Shown here in pieces: positions 28,239 to 37,375 of a DNA stretch of 64,000 nucleotides (the stretch's first letter is position 1; the number at the start of each line of letters is the position of its first letter). The DNA is from Acidobacteriota bacterium (lineage in GTDB: Bacteria > Acidobacteriota > Vicinamibacteria > Vicinamibacterales > UBA2999), in NCBI GenBank assembly GCA_016871195.1, contig VFZN01000006.1:17489-81488 (forward strand), written 5' to 3'. The notes beneath the pieces are model-generated. The model was given only the letters and a program-made list of their open reading frames with translations. It was not told the DNA's origin and made no database searches. The position numbers and the translations under genes were made by a program.

Positions 28239-28254
28239 GGGCGGTGCGCCGCCC
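28239..28254 (+). other. Hairpin between rpsN and rpsH
   Basis: GGGCGG (28239-28244), loop TGCG, CCGCCC (28249-28254), with flanking C-rich (from 28226) and G-rich (to 28264) segments that may extend it. It lies in one of the wider gaps of this tightly packed operon, upstream of the S8 gene, which is a known autoregulator of spc operons in some bacteria. The role is inferred. Confidence 0.4.
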
Positions 28255-28295
28255 TGCGCCGGGGACTGTTGAACTGCTGAAGAGCCGAGAGAGTC

Positions 28296-28709
28296 ATGAC
28301 TGATCCGATTGCCGATATGCTGACGCGCATCCGCAACGCCGTGCATGCGAGGCATGCCCGAGTCGAGTTGCCCGCGTCGACGCTGAAGACCGAAATCGCG
28401 AAGATCCTGCAGGACGAGGGCTACATTGCCGGCTACAAGCTGGTCGAGACCCCGTCCGAGCGGCCTGGCAAGGCCCCGCGTCACGTGATGCGCGTGTTCC
28501 TCAAATATGGTCCCGGAGGCGAGCGGGTCATTTCTGGCCTCGAGCGGGTCAGCCGTCCCGGACGCCGTGTCTATGCCGGCCACGACGGCGTGCCGTCGGT
28601 GCTGGGTGGGCTGGGAGTCAACATCCTGACCACCTCCCGGGGTGTGATGACGGGGCGCGCCGCCAGGAAAGCCGGAATCGGCGGCGAAATCCTCTGCAAC
28701 GTTTGGTAA
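28296..28709 (+). CDS. rpsH: Small ribosomal subunit protein uS8
   Basis: A 137-residue S8: TDPIADMLTRIRNA at the N-terminus, and the C-terminal RNA-binding VNILTTSRGVMTGRAARKAGIGGEILCNVW (in part). It binds the 16S central domain and in Escherichia coli also its own operon mRNA. rplF begins four bases later. Confidence 0.96.
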   Translation: MTDPIADMLTRIRNAVHARHARVELPASTLKTEIAKILQDEGYIAGYKLVETPSERPGKAPRHVMRVFLKYGPGGERVISGLERVSRPGRRVYAGHDGVPSVLGGLGVNILTTSRGVMTGRAARKAGIGGEILCNVW

Positions 28710-28713
28710 CGCC

Positions 28714-29250
28714 ATGTCGAGAATTGGAAAGAAGCCCATCGCGATCCCGAAGGGGGTCACCGTCAAGGTTGACGGCAATGCCGTCGAAATCAAAGGCCCC
28801 AAGGGGCAGATGCGCCAGGCCCTGCCGCCGGGCGTGACTGCGGTGGTGGAGGACGGCCAGCTGCTGACACGCAAGGCCGGCGACGACCGCGCCCTCGACA
28901 AGTTCCACGGCCTGGCCCGCAGTCTGGTCAACAACGCCGTGCTCGGCGTGACCGACGGCTGGAAGCGCGAGCTCGACATCGTCGGTGTCGGGTATCGCGC
29001 CGAGCTCAAGGGGCAGCAGATGACGCTGGCCCTGGGCTATTCACATCCGGTGGTATTCGACGTGCCCAAGGGCATCGAGATTGCCGTCGACAAGCAGACC
29101 CACATCACCGTGACGGGCGTCGACCGTCAGCTTGTGGGGCAGGTGGCCGCCAACCTGCGCAGCCTGCGCAAGCCCGACCCGTACCAGCAGAAGGGTGTGC
29201 GGTACACGGGCGAAGTGCTGAAGAAGAAGGCCGGAAAGACCGGAGCGTAG
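28714..29250 (+). CDS. rplF: Large ribosomal subunit protein uL6
   Basis: A 178-residue L6. [17 protein letters not shown] opens it, and [24 protein letters not shown] and the C-terminal [23 protein letters not shown] are clear (given in part). It binds the sarcin-ricin region near the factor site. rplR follows after two bases. Confidence 0.97.
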   Translation: MSRIGKKPIAIPKGVTVKVDGNAVEIKGPKGQMRQALPPGVTAVVEDGQLLTRKAGDDRALDKFHGLARSLVNNAVLGVTDGWKRELDIVGVGYRAELKGQQMTLALGYSHPVVFDVPKGIEIAVDKQTHITVTGVDRQLVGQVAANLRSLRKPDPYQQKGVRYTGEVLKKKAGKTGA

Positions 29251-29252
29251 CG

Positions 29253-29627
29253 ATGAGGATTCTGACGAAGGAAGACCGGCGCGACCGGATCAAGTTCCGT
29301 ATCCGCAAGCGCCTCAGTGGTACGGCGGAGCAGCCCCGCCTGACGGTATTCCGCAGCGGTGCGCACATGTATGCCCAGGTCACCAACGATGAGACCGGGC
29401 ATACGCTGGCGGCGGCATCGAGCGTTGAGCCGGCGATGAAGGCGGCGATGGGTGAAGGAGCCCGTGGTGGCAACCAGAAGGGGGCCGCGGCCGTGGGCAA
29501 GGCCATTGCCGAGCGCCTGAAGGAGCAGGGCATCACACGCGTGGTGTTCGACCGCAACGGATTCCTGTATCACGGTCGCGTGCGCGCCGTGGCCGAGGCC
29601 GCCCGCGAGGCCGGCCTCCAGTTCTGA
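29253..29627 (+). CDS. rplR: Large ribosomal subunit protein uL18
   Basis: A 124-residue L18. The basic N-terminus [22 protein letters not shown] is followed by [12 protein letters not shown] and the C-terminal [18 protein letters not shown]. It binds 5S rRNA with L5. The position between rplF and rpsE is standard. Confidence 0.96.
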   Translation: MRILTKEDRRDRIKFRIRKRLSGTAEQPRLTVFRSGAHMYAQVTNDETGHTLAAASSVEPAMKAAMGEGARGGNQKGAAAVGKAIAERLKEQGITRVVFDRNGFLYHGRVRAVAEAAREAGLQF

Positions 29628-29636
29628 AGGTGCATG

Positions 29637-30155
29637 ATGCCGACACGCGAGAAAATTGATCCGTCGCAGATGGAAATGAAGGACACCGTGGTGGCGATCA
29701 ACCGCGTCACCAAGGTGGTCAAGGGGGGCAAGAACCTGAGTTTCAGTGCGCTGGTGGTCGTCGGTGACGGCCACGGGGTGGTGGGCTACGGGGTGGGCAA
29801 GGCCAAGGAAGTGCCCTCGGCCATCAAGAAGGGCATCGAGGCGGCCAAGAAAAACCTCATCCGCGTGCCCCTGCAGGGGACGACGGTACCGCATCCGGTG
29901 GTGGGGCGCTACGGGGCGGGCCGGGTGCTGCTGAAGCCGGCCCCGGAAGGCACCGGTATCATCGCCGGTGGTGCCGTGCGCGCCGTCGTCGAATCGGCTG
30001 GCGTGTCGAACGTGCTGACCAAGTCGCTGGGCACGGCCAATCCGCACAATGTGGTGCGGGCGGCCTTCACCGCGCTGGAGCAGTTGAAAGATCCCGGGAT
30101 GGTCGCCCGGCTCCGCGGCAAGGATGTCGAGGAGCTGCGGGCCGCCCGTTCGTAG
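29637..30155 (+). CDS. rpsE: Small ribosomal subunit protein uS5
   Basis: A 172-residue S5 with the double-stranded RNA-binding core ([21 protein letters not shown] in part, [18 protein letters not shown]) and a C-terminal domain with [17 protein letters not shown]. The second of two adjacent ATG codons is chosen because AAGG (29627-29630) is six bases away; the first ATG (29634) is only three away. S5 shapes the mRNA entry site with S3 and S4. Confidence 0.96.
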   Translation: MPTREKIDPSQMEMKDTVVAINRVTKVVKGGKNLSFSALVVVGDGHGVVGYGVGKAKEVPSAIKKGIEAAKKNLIRVPLQGTTVPHPVVGRYGAGRVLLKPAPEGTGIIAGGAVRAVVESAGVSNVLTKSLGTANPHNVVRAAFTALEQLKDPGMVARLRGKDVEELRAARS

Positions 30156-30165
30156 GACGCAGACC

Positions 30166-30360
30166 ATGGCGAAGGCAACCTCGACGAAGATGCTCAAGAT
30201 TACGCTGCTGCGCAGCCCCATTGGGTTCAACCGGACCCAGGCGGCGACGGTGCAGGGCATGGGCCTGCGGAAGATCCGCCATACGGTGGAACTGGCGGAT
30301 ACGCCTGAAACCCGCGGCATGATTCACAAGGTGCGCCACCTGGTGCAGGTGGTGGAGTAG
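30166..30360 (+). CDS. rpmD: Large ribosomal subunit protein uL30
   Basis: A 64-residue L30 ([38 protein letters not shown] in part). L30 is absent from some phyla but present here between rpsE and rplO as usual. The ATG at 30166 gives the family N-terminus; the longer frame from 30124 lies inside rpsE. Confidence 0.95.
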   Translation: MAKATSTKMLKITLLRSPIGFNRTQAATVQGMGLRKIRHTVELADTPETRGMIHKVRHLVQVVE

Positions 30361-30364
30361 GCGC

Positions 30365-30817
30365 ATGAGTCTCAATAATCTGAAGCCGGCCCCCGGGTCG
30401 AAGTTCAACCGGAAGCGCGTTGGCCGTGGCCCCGGATCGGGCAACGGCAAGACCGCGGGTCGTGGCAACAAGGGCGCACAGTCGCGCTCGGGCTACTCGT
30501 ACAAGCGCGGCTTTGAAGGCGGCCAGATGCCGCTGCATCGCCGCGTGCCGAAGCGCGGGTTCAACAACACCGACTTCCGGATGGAGTACGCGGTCGTCAA
30601 CCTCGACCAGCTCGAGAAGGCGTTTGAGGCCGGGGCCACCGTGACGCCGGAGTCGCTGCGTGCCGCGGGGCTGGTGCGTGACCGGCAGTCCCGCATCAAG
30701 CTGCTGGGCCGTGGTGCCCTCAGCAAGGCCCTGACCGTGCAGGTCCACAAGTTCAGCGGCACGGCCGCCGAGAAAATTGCGGCCGCTGGTGGCCGCGCCG
30801 ACGCACTCAGCCACTGA
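30365..30817 (+). CDS. rplO: Large ribosomal subunit protein uL15
   Basis: A 150-residue L15. The basic glycine-rich N-terminus has [23 protein letters not shown] (in part), then [18 protein letters not shown], and a C-terminal domain with [15 protein letters not shown]. It supports late 50S assembly. Fourteen bases later secY begins. Confidence 0.97.
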   Translation: MSLNNLKPAPGSKFNRKRVGRGPGSGNGKTAGRGNKGAQSRSGYSYKRGFEGGQMPLHRRVPKRGFNNTDFRMEYAVVNLDQLEKAFEAGATVTPESLRAAGLVRDRQSRIKLLGRGALSKALTVQVHKFSGTAAEKIAAAGGRADALSH

Positions 30818-30831
30818 TTGAGGCGACGCCT

Positions 30832-32220
30832 GTGTTCGAGAGCCTGAGAAACCTGTTCGCTGTCGCCGACCTGCGGAACCGCGTGCTCTTTACGCTGGGA
30901 CTGCTGGCGGTGTATCGGGTGGGCAACCATATCCCGACCCCGGGTGTGAACCCGGAGGCCCTGGCCATTTTGGCGCAGCAGGCGCAGAACACCATGTTCG
31001 GCCTCTACGACATGTTCACGGGGGGCAGCCTGTCGCGCATCACGATCTTCGCGCTGGGCGTCATGCCGTACATCAGCTCGTCGATCATCCTGCAGCTGCT
31101 GACGGTGGTCTGGCCGTATCTTGAGCGGCTGTCGAAGGAAGGCGAGCTGGGCCGACGCAAGATCACCCAGTACACGCGCTATCTCACGCTGGTGCTGGCG
31201 GCCGTGCAGGCCCTCGGCATCGCCGTCTGGCTCGAGCGCAACACCGACATCCCCGGCGGCCTTCCGCTGGTGTATGACCCGGGATGGGGCTTTCGTCTGG
31301 GCGCGATGATTACGCTGACGACCGGCACTATGTTCATCATGTGGCTGGGCGAGCAGATCACCGAACGCGGCATCGGAAACGGGATGTCGCTCATCATCTT
31401 CTCGGGCATCGTCGTCAACCTGCCCCGGGCCGTCTTCGCGACCTTCGATCAGATGCGCACGGGCCAGATCAGCCTGCTGGTGCTGGCGCTGCTGGCGGTC
31501 GTGATGGTGGGGGTTATTGCCGCGATCATCATGGTCGAGCGCGGTCACCGGCGCATCGTGGTGCAGTATGCCAAGCGGGTGGTGGGACGCCGGCAGTATG
31601 GCGGCTCATCGACGCACATTCCCCTCAAGGTCAACACCGGGGGCGTGATTCCGGTCATCTTTGCCAGTTCGATTCTGACCTTCCCCAGCACACTCGTCGG
31701 AATGATGCAGGCGGGCGGGTGGGCCGAGTCGTTCGTGCGGCAGATTCAGTACGGCATGCCGCTGTACAACCTGCTTTACATTGTCCTGATCGTGTTTTTT
31801 GCCTACTTCTATACGGCCATCATCTTCAATCCGGATGATGTCGCCGAGAATATGCGGAAGTATGGCGGGTTCGTCCCCGGGGTGCGCCCCGGCAAGCGAA
31901 CGGCCGAGTATATTGACGCGATTCTGGCAAAGATCACGCTGGTGGGGGCGGTCTATCTGGCGCTGGTGGCGATTCTGCCCGAGTTTCTGCTGACCGGCTT
32001 CAAGGTGGCCCCGGTTCCGTTCATCGGTGAGTCGCTGGATGCCATTCTGCCCCGGTGGATTACCCAGGGCCTCAATGTGCCATTCTTCTTCGGGGGCACC
32101 TCGCTGCTCATCGTGGTGGGCGTGGCGATGGATACAGTGAATCAGGTCGAGTCGCAGCTCATCATGCGCAACTACGACGGGTTCATGAAGAAGACACGGA
32201 TTCGCGGCCGACGCGGGTGA
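30832..32220 (+). CDS. secY: Preprotein translocase channel subunit SecY
   Basis: A 462-residue membrane protein with ten predicted transmembrane helices. Motifs include the N-terminal LFTLGLLAVYRVGNHIPTPG, GIMPYISSSII-like GVMPYISSSIILQLL, and the cytoplasmic loop FYTAIIFNPDDVAENMRKYGGFVPGVRPG (parts). It forms the protein-conducting channel with SecE (457-717). The start is GTG with GAGG upstream. As usual, it lies between rplO and adk in the spc operon. Confidence 0.97.
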   Translation: MFESLRNLFAVADLRNRVLFTLGLLAVYRVGNHIPTPGVNPEALAILAQQAQNTMFGLYDMFTGGSLSRITIFALGVMPYISSSIILQLLTVVWPYLERLSKEGELGRRKITQYTRYLTLVLAAVQALGIAVWLERNTDIPGGLPLVYDPGWGFRLGAMITLTTGTMFIMWLGEQITERGIGNGMSLIIFSGIVVNLPRAVFATFDQMRTGQISLLVLALLAVVMVGVIAAIIMVERGHRRIVVQYAKRVVGRRQYGGSSTHIPLKVNTGGVIPVIFASSILTFPSTLVGMMQAGGWAESFVRQIQYGMPLYNLLYIVLIVFFAYFYTAIIFNPDDVAENMRKYGGFVPGVRPGKRTAEYIDAILAKITLVGAVYLALVAILPEFLLTGFKVAPVPFIGESLDAILPRWITQGLNVPFFFGGTSLLIVVGVAMDTVNQVESQLIMRNYDGFMKKTRIRGRRG

Positions 32221-32223
32221 GCC

Positions 32224-32913
32224 GTGGCGCTGAACGTAATCATGCTGGGACCCCCGGGTGCCGGCAAGGGGACGCAGGCTGAGGTGTTTGCGCGGGAGTT
32301 CGGGCTCCCGAAGATTTCGACGGGCGATATCCTCCGCGAGGAAATGCAGAGCGGAAGTGAGCTCGGGCGGGCCGTCAAGGCGGTGATGAACCGTGGGGAA
32401 CTGGTCAGCGACCAGCTCATCATAGGCATCGTCCGCGAGCGGCTGGCGAGGCCAGATGCGGCATCGGGTTTTGTGCTTGATGGCTTTCCGCGAACGGTGG
32501 GACAGGCCGAGGCGCTCGACGGACTGATGGAGGCACGCGATCCCCTCATCGTCGTCGAGATGCAGGTGGCGGATGAAGAGATTGTCCGGCGGGTCAAGTC
32601 GCGCCGGGTGTGCAGTGTGTGCGGGGCGAGCGTGTCGGCCTTTGGCAGCAAGCCCCTGGCGGTGAAGCGGTGTCAGCACTGTGGCGGGGCCCTGGTCACG
32701 CGCGCGGACGACACCGAGACGGTGGTGCGGGAGCGGTTGAAGGTCTACTGGCGCGAGACGCGCCCGATGATCGAGTATTACCGCGACCGCCCGACGTTTC
32801 GCCGGCTCAACGGCGCGCAGGCGCCTGAGGCGGTGCGCAGTGAACTGGAGGCCGCAATTTTTGCGGTGGCCGGGCGGCTGCAACTGGTAGTACCTCCCCG
32901 GAGGCCGGCATGA
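32224..32913 (+). CDS. adk: Adenylate kinase with a four-cysteine zinc lid
   Basis: A 229-residue kinase interconverting ATP + AMP with two ADP. The P-loop is GPPGAGKGT (residues 9-17), then the NMP-binding SGDILRE-like STGDILREE and LDGFPRT. The lid has C130, C133, C150 and C153, the zinc-binding variant. The GTG start lies three bases after secY, and the stop overlaps map by four bases (ATGA). Confidence 0.96.
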   Translation: MALNVIMLGPPGAGKGTQAEVFAREFGLPKISTGDILREEMQSGSELGRAVKAVMNRGELVSDQLIIGIVRERLARPDAASGFVLDGFPRTVGQAEALDGLMEARDPLIVVEMQVADEEIVRRVKSRRVCSVCGASVSAFGSKPLAVKRCQHCGGALVTRADDTETVVRERLKVYWRETRPMIEYYRDRPTFRRLNGAQAPEAVRSELEAAIFAVAGRLQLVVPPRRPA

Positions 32914-33668
32914 TTGTCTGCCGGTCGGCCGAGGAGATTGACAAGCTGGCACGGGTCAATGCGCTGGTGGCGCAGGTGCTGGCGGAGCTGATGCGGGTGG
33001 TCGAGCCTGGAGTGTCAACTCTGGACCTCGACCAGTTGGCGGAACGTCGGTTGCGGGAGGCAGGTGCGCTCCCGGCGTTCAAGGGGTATCACGGATATCC
33101 CGCCACGATCTGCGCATCGGTCAACGAGCAGGTGGTGCACGGCATTCCGAATGCCCGCCTGCTCACGAGCGGCGACATCGTGTCGGTGGACATGGGTGCC
33201 AAGCTCGACGGGTTTTTTGGCGACTCGGCCGTGACCGTTCCCGTGGGAATCGTCACCGCTCAGGCGCAGCGGTTGCTGGACGTGACCAGTGCCTCGCTCG
33301 ACCGGGCGCTGTCAGCGGTGACGCCGGGCAACCGGGTGCAGGACATCGGCGCGGCGGTGCAGCAGCACGTGGAGGCACAGGGGTTTTCGGTGGTGCGCGA
33401 GTTTGTGGGGCACGGGATCGGCACGGCACTTCACGAGGAGCCGCAGATTCCGAATTACGGCACGCCCGGACGAGGGGCGCGTCTGGCCGAAGGGATGGTG
33501 CTGGCGATTGAGCCGATGGTCAATGCGGGCAAGCCCGCCGTGAAGGTGCTCAGCGACGGCTGGACGGCGGTGACGAAGGACGGTAGCCTGTCGGCGCACT
33601 TCGAGCACACGGTGGTGGTCACGGCTGAGGGGTGTCGGATTCTGACGCTGCGGCCGGCTGGGGCCTGA
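32910..33668 (+). CDS. map: Methionine aminopeptidase type I
   Basis: A 252-residue metalloprotease that removes the initiator methionine. The family metal ligands are present: D in SVDMGAKLDG, D in FFGDSAVTV, H in GHGIGTALHEEP, E in AIEPMV and E in HFEHTVVV. There is no N-terminal zinc-finger extension. Translational coupling with adk and placement before infA match the standard spc operon end. Confidence 0.96.
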   Translation: MIVCRSAEEIDKLARVNALVAQVLAELMRVVEPGVSTLDLDQLAERRLREAGALPAFKGYHGYPATICASVNEQVVHGIPNARLLTSGDIVSVDMGAKLDGFFGDSAVTVPVGIVTAQAQRLLDVTSASLDRALSAVTPGNRVQDIGAAVQQHVEAQGFSVVREFVGHGIGTALHEEPQIPNYGTPGRGARLAEGMVLAIEPMVNAGKPAVKVLSDGWTAVTKDGSLSAHFEHTVVVTAEGCRILTLRPAGA

Positions 33669-33677
33669 CAGGCGCGG

Positions 33678-33884
33678 ATGGGGGCAGAGACTGTGGCGGT
33701 CGTGACGGCCCTGCTGCCAAACGAGCTGGTGCAGGTGGCGGTGGAAGGTGAGACGCATCGGGTGGTGGCACATCATGCCGACCCGGTGCGACGAAATTAT
33801 GTGCGGCTGGTCGTCGGCGACCGTGTGCGCGTGGCACTGATGCCCCGCGACCAGGGGCGCGGGCGGATCCTGGAGAGGCTGTAG
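33678..33884 (+). CDS. infA: Translation initiation factor IF-1, divergent
   Basis: A 68-residue OB-fold protein in the normal infA position between map and rpmJ. It aligns over its length with IF-1: [12 protein letters not shown] for the usual LPNxxFRVx[22 protein letters not shown] for MRKNYIRILxGDxVxVEL, and a final GRILERL. It is less conserved than most IF-1: the usual HISGKMRKNY reads [10 protein letters not shown], and the N-terminal EGTV motif is lost. A second infA elsewhere is possible. Confidence 0.85.
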   Translation: MGAETVAVVTALLPNELVQVAVEGETHRVVAHHADPVRRNYVRLVVGDRVRVALMPRDQGRGRILERL

Positions 33885-33896
33885 AGGAACCAAGCG

Positions 33897-34010
33897 ATGA
33901 AGGTACGAGCATCAGTCAGGAAGATCTGCGACAAGTGCAAGGTCGTCCGCCGCCGCGGGGTGGTGCGGGTGGTTTGCACGAACCAGAAGCACAAGCAGCG
34001 GCAAGGATAA
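33897..34010 (+). CDS. rpmJ: Large ribosomal subunit protein bL36, zinc-binding type
   Basis: A 37-residue frame too short for ordinary ORF lists: [17 protein letters not shown] then C27 and H32, ending HKQRQG. The C11, C14, C27 and H32 set is the zinc site of the cysteine-containing L36. GAGG lies 11 bases upstream. It sits in its classic place between infA and rpsM. Confidence 0.96.
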   Translation: MKVRASVRKICDKCKVVRRRGVVRVVCTNQKHKQRQG

Positions 34011-34021
34011 GGCGAGGACCT

Positions 34022-34396
34022 ATGGCACGTATTTCAGGTGTCGATCTTCCGCGGACCAAGCGGGTGGAGATCGGGCTCACGTATATCTTCGGGATTGGGC
34101 GTCATCGCTCGAACCTGATTCTTGAGGCAGCGGGCGTCAGCGGTGACGTGCGCGTCAAGGACCTCACCGACGACGACGTCCGGAAGATTACCCGGGTGAT
34201 TGAAGAGCAGGGTGGGGTGGAAGGCGATCTCCGGAAGGAGATTTCGATGAACATCAAGCGGCTCATCGAAATCGGCAGTTTCCGCGGCAGCCGACATCGC
34301 CGCAGCCTGCCGGCCCGGGGGCAGCGCACGCGCACCAATGCGCGCACACGCAAGGGGCCGCGCAAGGGTGCAGTGGCCAAGAAGAAGACGGTGTAA
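34022..34396 (+). CDS. rpsM: Small ribosomal subunit protein uS13
   Basis: A 124-residue S13 ([29 protein letters not shown], and the C-terminal [31 protein letters not shown] in part). It bridges to the 50S subunit. The ATG at 34022 follows GGCGAGGA. A longer frame from 33935 overlaps rpmJ and was rejected. Confidence 0.96.
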   Translation: MARISGVDLPRTKRVEIGLTYIFGIGRHRSNLILEAAGVSGDVRVKDLTDDDVRKITRVIEEQGGVEGDLRKEISMNIKRLIEIGSFRGSRHRRSLPARGQRTRTNARTRKGPRKGAVAKKKTV

Positions 34397-34399
34397 GCC

Positions 34400-34822
34400 A
34401 TGGCAAAGACCGAATCAGCGGCAGGCAAGGAATCGCGCAAGAAGAAGACGTTCAAGAAGCGCGGCGAAAAGCGCGTCGTGCATCACGGCTTCGTGCATGT
34501 GCAGGCGTCGTTCAACAACACGCTCATCACGATCACCGACGCCGACGGGGCGGTGGTGTCGTGGTCAAGCGCGGGGGCCATTGGCTTCAAGGGATCGCGC
34601 AAGGGCACGCCGTTCGCGGCCACCCAGGCGGCCCTGACGGCCACAAACACGGCCAAGACGTTCGGCATGCGCTCGTGCGATGTGCTGGTGAAAGGGCCGG
34701 GCTCAGGACGCGAATCGGCCATCCGGGCGCTGTCGACGGCGGGCCTCGACGTCAAGTCGATTCGCGACGTCACCCCGATTCCCCATAACGGATGCCGGCC
34801 GCCGAAGCGGCGGCGCGTGTAA
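34400..34822 (+). CDS. rpsK: Small ribosomal subunit protein uS11
   Basis: A 140-residue S11. The core [21 protein letters not shown] and the C-terminal [18 protein letters not shown] are diagnostic (quoted in part). The first 20 residues are a Lys/Ala/Glu-rich extension of common type. It lies on the 30S platform. rpsD follows after 31 bases. Confidence 0.97.
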   Translation: MAKTESAAGKESRKKKTFKKRGEKRVVHHGFVHVQASFNNTLITITDADGAVVSWSSAGAIGFKGSRKGTPFAATQAALTATNTAKTFGMRSCDVLVKGPGSGRESAIRALSTAGLDVKSIRDVTPIPHNGCRPPKRRRV

Positions 34823-34853
34823 CTTCTAGAACAGACGACAAGGATCGATATTC

Positions 34854-35477
34854 ATGGCTCGTTACAACGGACCTGCCTGCCGACTCTGCCGCCGCGAAGG
34901 CATGAAGCTCTATCTCAAGGGCGAGCGGTGCTACACCGAGAAGTGCGCGATCGAAAAGCGCAACACGCCTCCGGGCCAGCACGGCCGGGCGCGCAAGGCC
35001 AAGATGGTGGGCTACGGCGTCCAGCTGCGCGAGAAGCAGAAGGTCAAGCGCATTTACGGCGTGCTGGAAGACCAGTTCCGCCGCTATTTCGAGCAGGCCG
35101 ACCGCACGCGCGGTATTACGGGCGAGACTCTGCTCCAGTTGCTGGAGCGCCGCCTCGACAACGCCGTCTACCGTTTGGGCTTCGCCACGTCGCGTGCGCA
35201 GGGGCGCCAGCTCGTGCTGCACGGTCACTTCCTCGTGAACGGCAAGAAGGTCGACGTGCCGTCGTATTCGCTCAAGTCGGGCGATGTGGTGTCGGTGCGT
35301 GAATCGAGCCGCGAAAACACCTCGATCGTGCATGCGATGGACGAGGTCAAGGGTCGCGGGATTCCCGAGTGGCTCACCCTCGACGGCAGCGCCGGCAAGG
35401 TCATGGGCCTGCCGACGCGCGAGCAGATCAACCTGCCCGTGCAGGAACAGCTCATCGTCGAGTTGTACAGCAAGTAA
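34854..35477 (+). CDS. rpsD: Small ribosomal subunit protein uS4, zinc-binding type
   Basis: A 207-residue S4. The N-terminus has C9, C12, C26 and C31, the zinc-finger form. The S4 RNA-binding domain follows ([31 protein letters not shown] in part). S4 starts 30S assembly and in Escherichia coli represses the alpha operon. The 150-base gap after it, before rpoA, contains a large inverted repeat. Confidence 0.97.
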   Translation: MARYNGPACRLCRREGMKLYLKGERCYTEKCAIEKRNTPPGQHGRARKAKMVGYGVQLREKQKVKRIYGVLEDQFRRYFEQADRTRGITGETLLQLLERRLDNAVYRLGFATSRAQGRQLVLHGHFLVNGKKVDVPSYSLKSGDVVSVRESSRENTSIVHAMDEVKGRGIPEWLTLDGSAGKVMGLPTREQINLPVQEQLIVELYSK

Positions 35478-35544
35478 TGGGACAGGGCGGGGGCGGGGCT
35501 GGTGCTCCGGACCTCCGCCGCCACGCCATCGGCCCGCAGCTTGG

Positions 35545-35587
35545 CAGACCTGCAGCGGGAGGCCGGTGGCCGATGACTGCAGGTCTG
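35545..35587 (+). promoter_or_regulatory. Large hairpin between rpsD and rpoA
   Basis: CAGACCTGCAG (35545-35555) and CTGCAGGTCTG (35577-35587) are perfect 11-base arms. The 21-base loop contains its own GGCC-GGT-GGCC mini-stem. It lies 41 bases before rpoA in the longest gap of the alpha operon. Candidate attenuator, RNA-processing site or protein-binding site that separates polymerase alpha output from ribosomal proteins. Confidence 0.55.
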
Positions 35588-35590
35588 GAG

Positions 35591-35604
35591 GCCGGGCTGC
35601 CGGC
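35591..35604 (+). promoter_or_regulatory. Second hairpin next to the rpoA ribosome-binding site
   Basis: GCCGG (35591-35595) pairs with CCGGC (35600-35604) around GCTG. It follows the larger hairpin by three bases and ends ahead of GCGAAAGGA, the rpoA ribosome-binding site. Together they could form alternating structures controlling rpoA translation. Confidence 0.4.
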
Positions 35605-35627
35605 CCGCATGGCGAAAGGACACGACA

Positions 35628-36599
<972 letters not shown>

Positions 36600-36617
36600 C
36601 CGGGTAGGGGAACTGTC

Positions 36618-37232
36618 ATGCGTCACGGTAATGCACACCGGAAGCTCGGCCGGGTCTCCGAGCACCGCATCGCGCTGCTGCGCAATCAGGCCACGGCCCT
36701 GCTGCAGCACGAGCGGATTGAAACCACACTGCCGAAGGCCAAGGAACTGCGGCCCTTCGTCGAGCGCCTCATCACCATCGCCAAGCGCGGCGTCAAGGCG
36801 GCCGATCCCAAGGGCACGACCCTGTCGGCCCGTCGACTGGTCATGCGCGACGTCCACAACGAGGACGTGGTCGTGAAGCTGTTCGACGACCTGGCGCCCC
36901 GCTTCGCGGAGCGTCCCGGCGGCTACACACGCATCCTGAAGCTGGGGCATCGTCGCGGCGACGCTGCGGACATGGCCCAGATGGAACTCGTGGGCAGCGA
37001 GTTCGATCCGAAGAAGGCCGAAGCCGAACGCAAGGCGGCCGAGGACGCCGCCCAGGGTGGCGAGACGTCGGCACCCAAGAAGAGCGTTGGCGAACGCCTG
37101 CGTTCAGCAGCGGCGGCCCTCGGCGGTGGCAAGAAAGCCAAGGGCGATGCCGGGGCCAAGAGCAAGGCCTCGCGCCCGGCACGTGCGGCGGCCAAGAAGG
37201 CAACCACCCCGCGTAAGGCTGGCGGATCGTAA
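36618..37232 (+). CDS. rplQ: Large ribosomal subunit protein bL17 with long C-terminal tail
   Basis: A 204-residue protein. Residues 1-125 are a normal L17 ([23 protein letters not shown] in part, [20 protein letters not shown]). The remaining 75 or so residues are an extra Lys/Ala-rich tail with low complexity ([33 protein letters not shown]), as in some other high-GC phyla. L17 sits at the tunnel exit, so the tail may reach solvent. Last gene of the alpha operon, with a terminator after it. Confidence 0.95.
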   Translation: MRHGNAHRKLGRVSEHRIALLRNQATALLQHERIETTLPKAKELRPFVERLITIAKRGVKAADPKGTTLSARRLVMRDVHNEDVVVKLFDDLAPRFAERPGGYTRILKLGHRRGDAADMAQMELVGSEFDPKKAEAERKAAEDAAQGGETSAPKKSVGERLRSAAAALGGGKKAKGDAGAKSKASRPARAAAKKATTPRKAGGS

Positions 37233-37280
37233 CCAGTGCGGTATCGCCCTCTCTGGGGCGGCCCGACCAACTCTTCGCTG

Positions 37281-37320
37281 CAGGCGCCCATCCCCCGGGG
37301 GGTGGGCGCCTGTTGTCGTT
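37281..37320 (+). terminator. Intrinsic terminator after rplQ
   Basis: CAGGCGCCCA (37281-37290) pairs perfectly with TGGGCGCCTG (37303-37312); the C- and G-runs between can pair too. The T-rich TTGTCGTT follows directly. It closes the ribosomal gene run that began at 18281. Confidence 0.8.
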
Positions 37321-37375
37321 CGCGGGTCCTGACAGGCCAGGGCCAGGGCGCCCATGCCATACTCGCCCTGAAGCG

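Noticed and set aside
31606..32952. Minus-strand frame of 448 codons opposite secY and adk
   Set aside because: Antisense to two certain genes; no recognisable product.
37329..37363. CTGACA ... CATACT as a promoter for the VWFA-related gene
   Set aside because: The spacer is 23 bases, too long for a sigma70 promoter; no better pair was seen.
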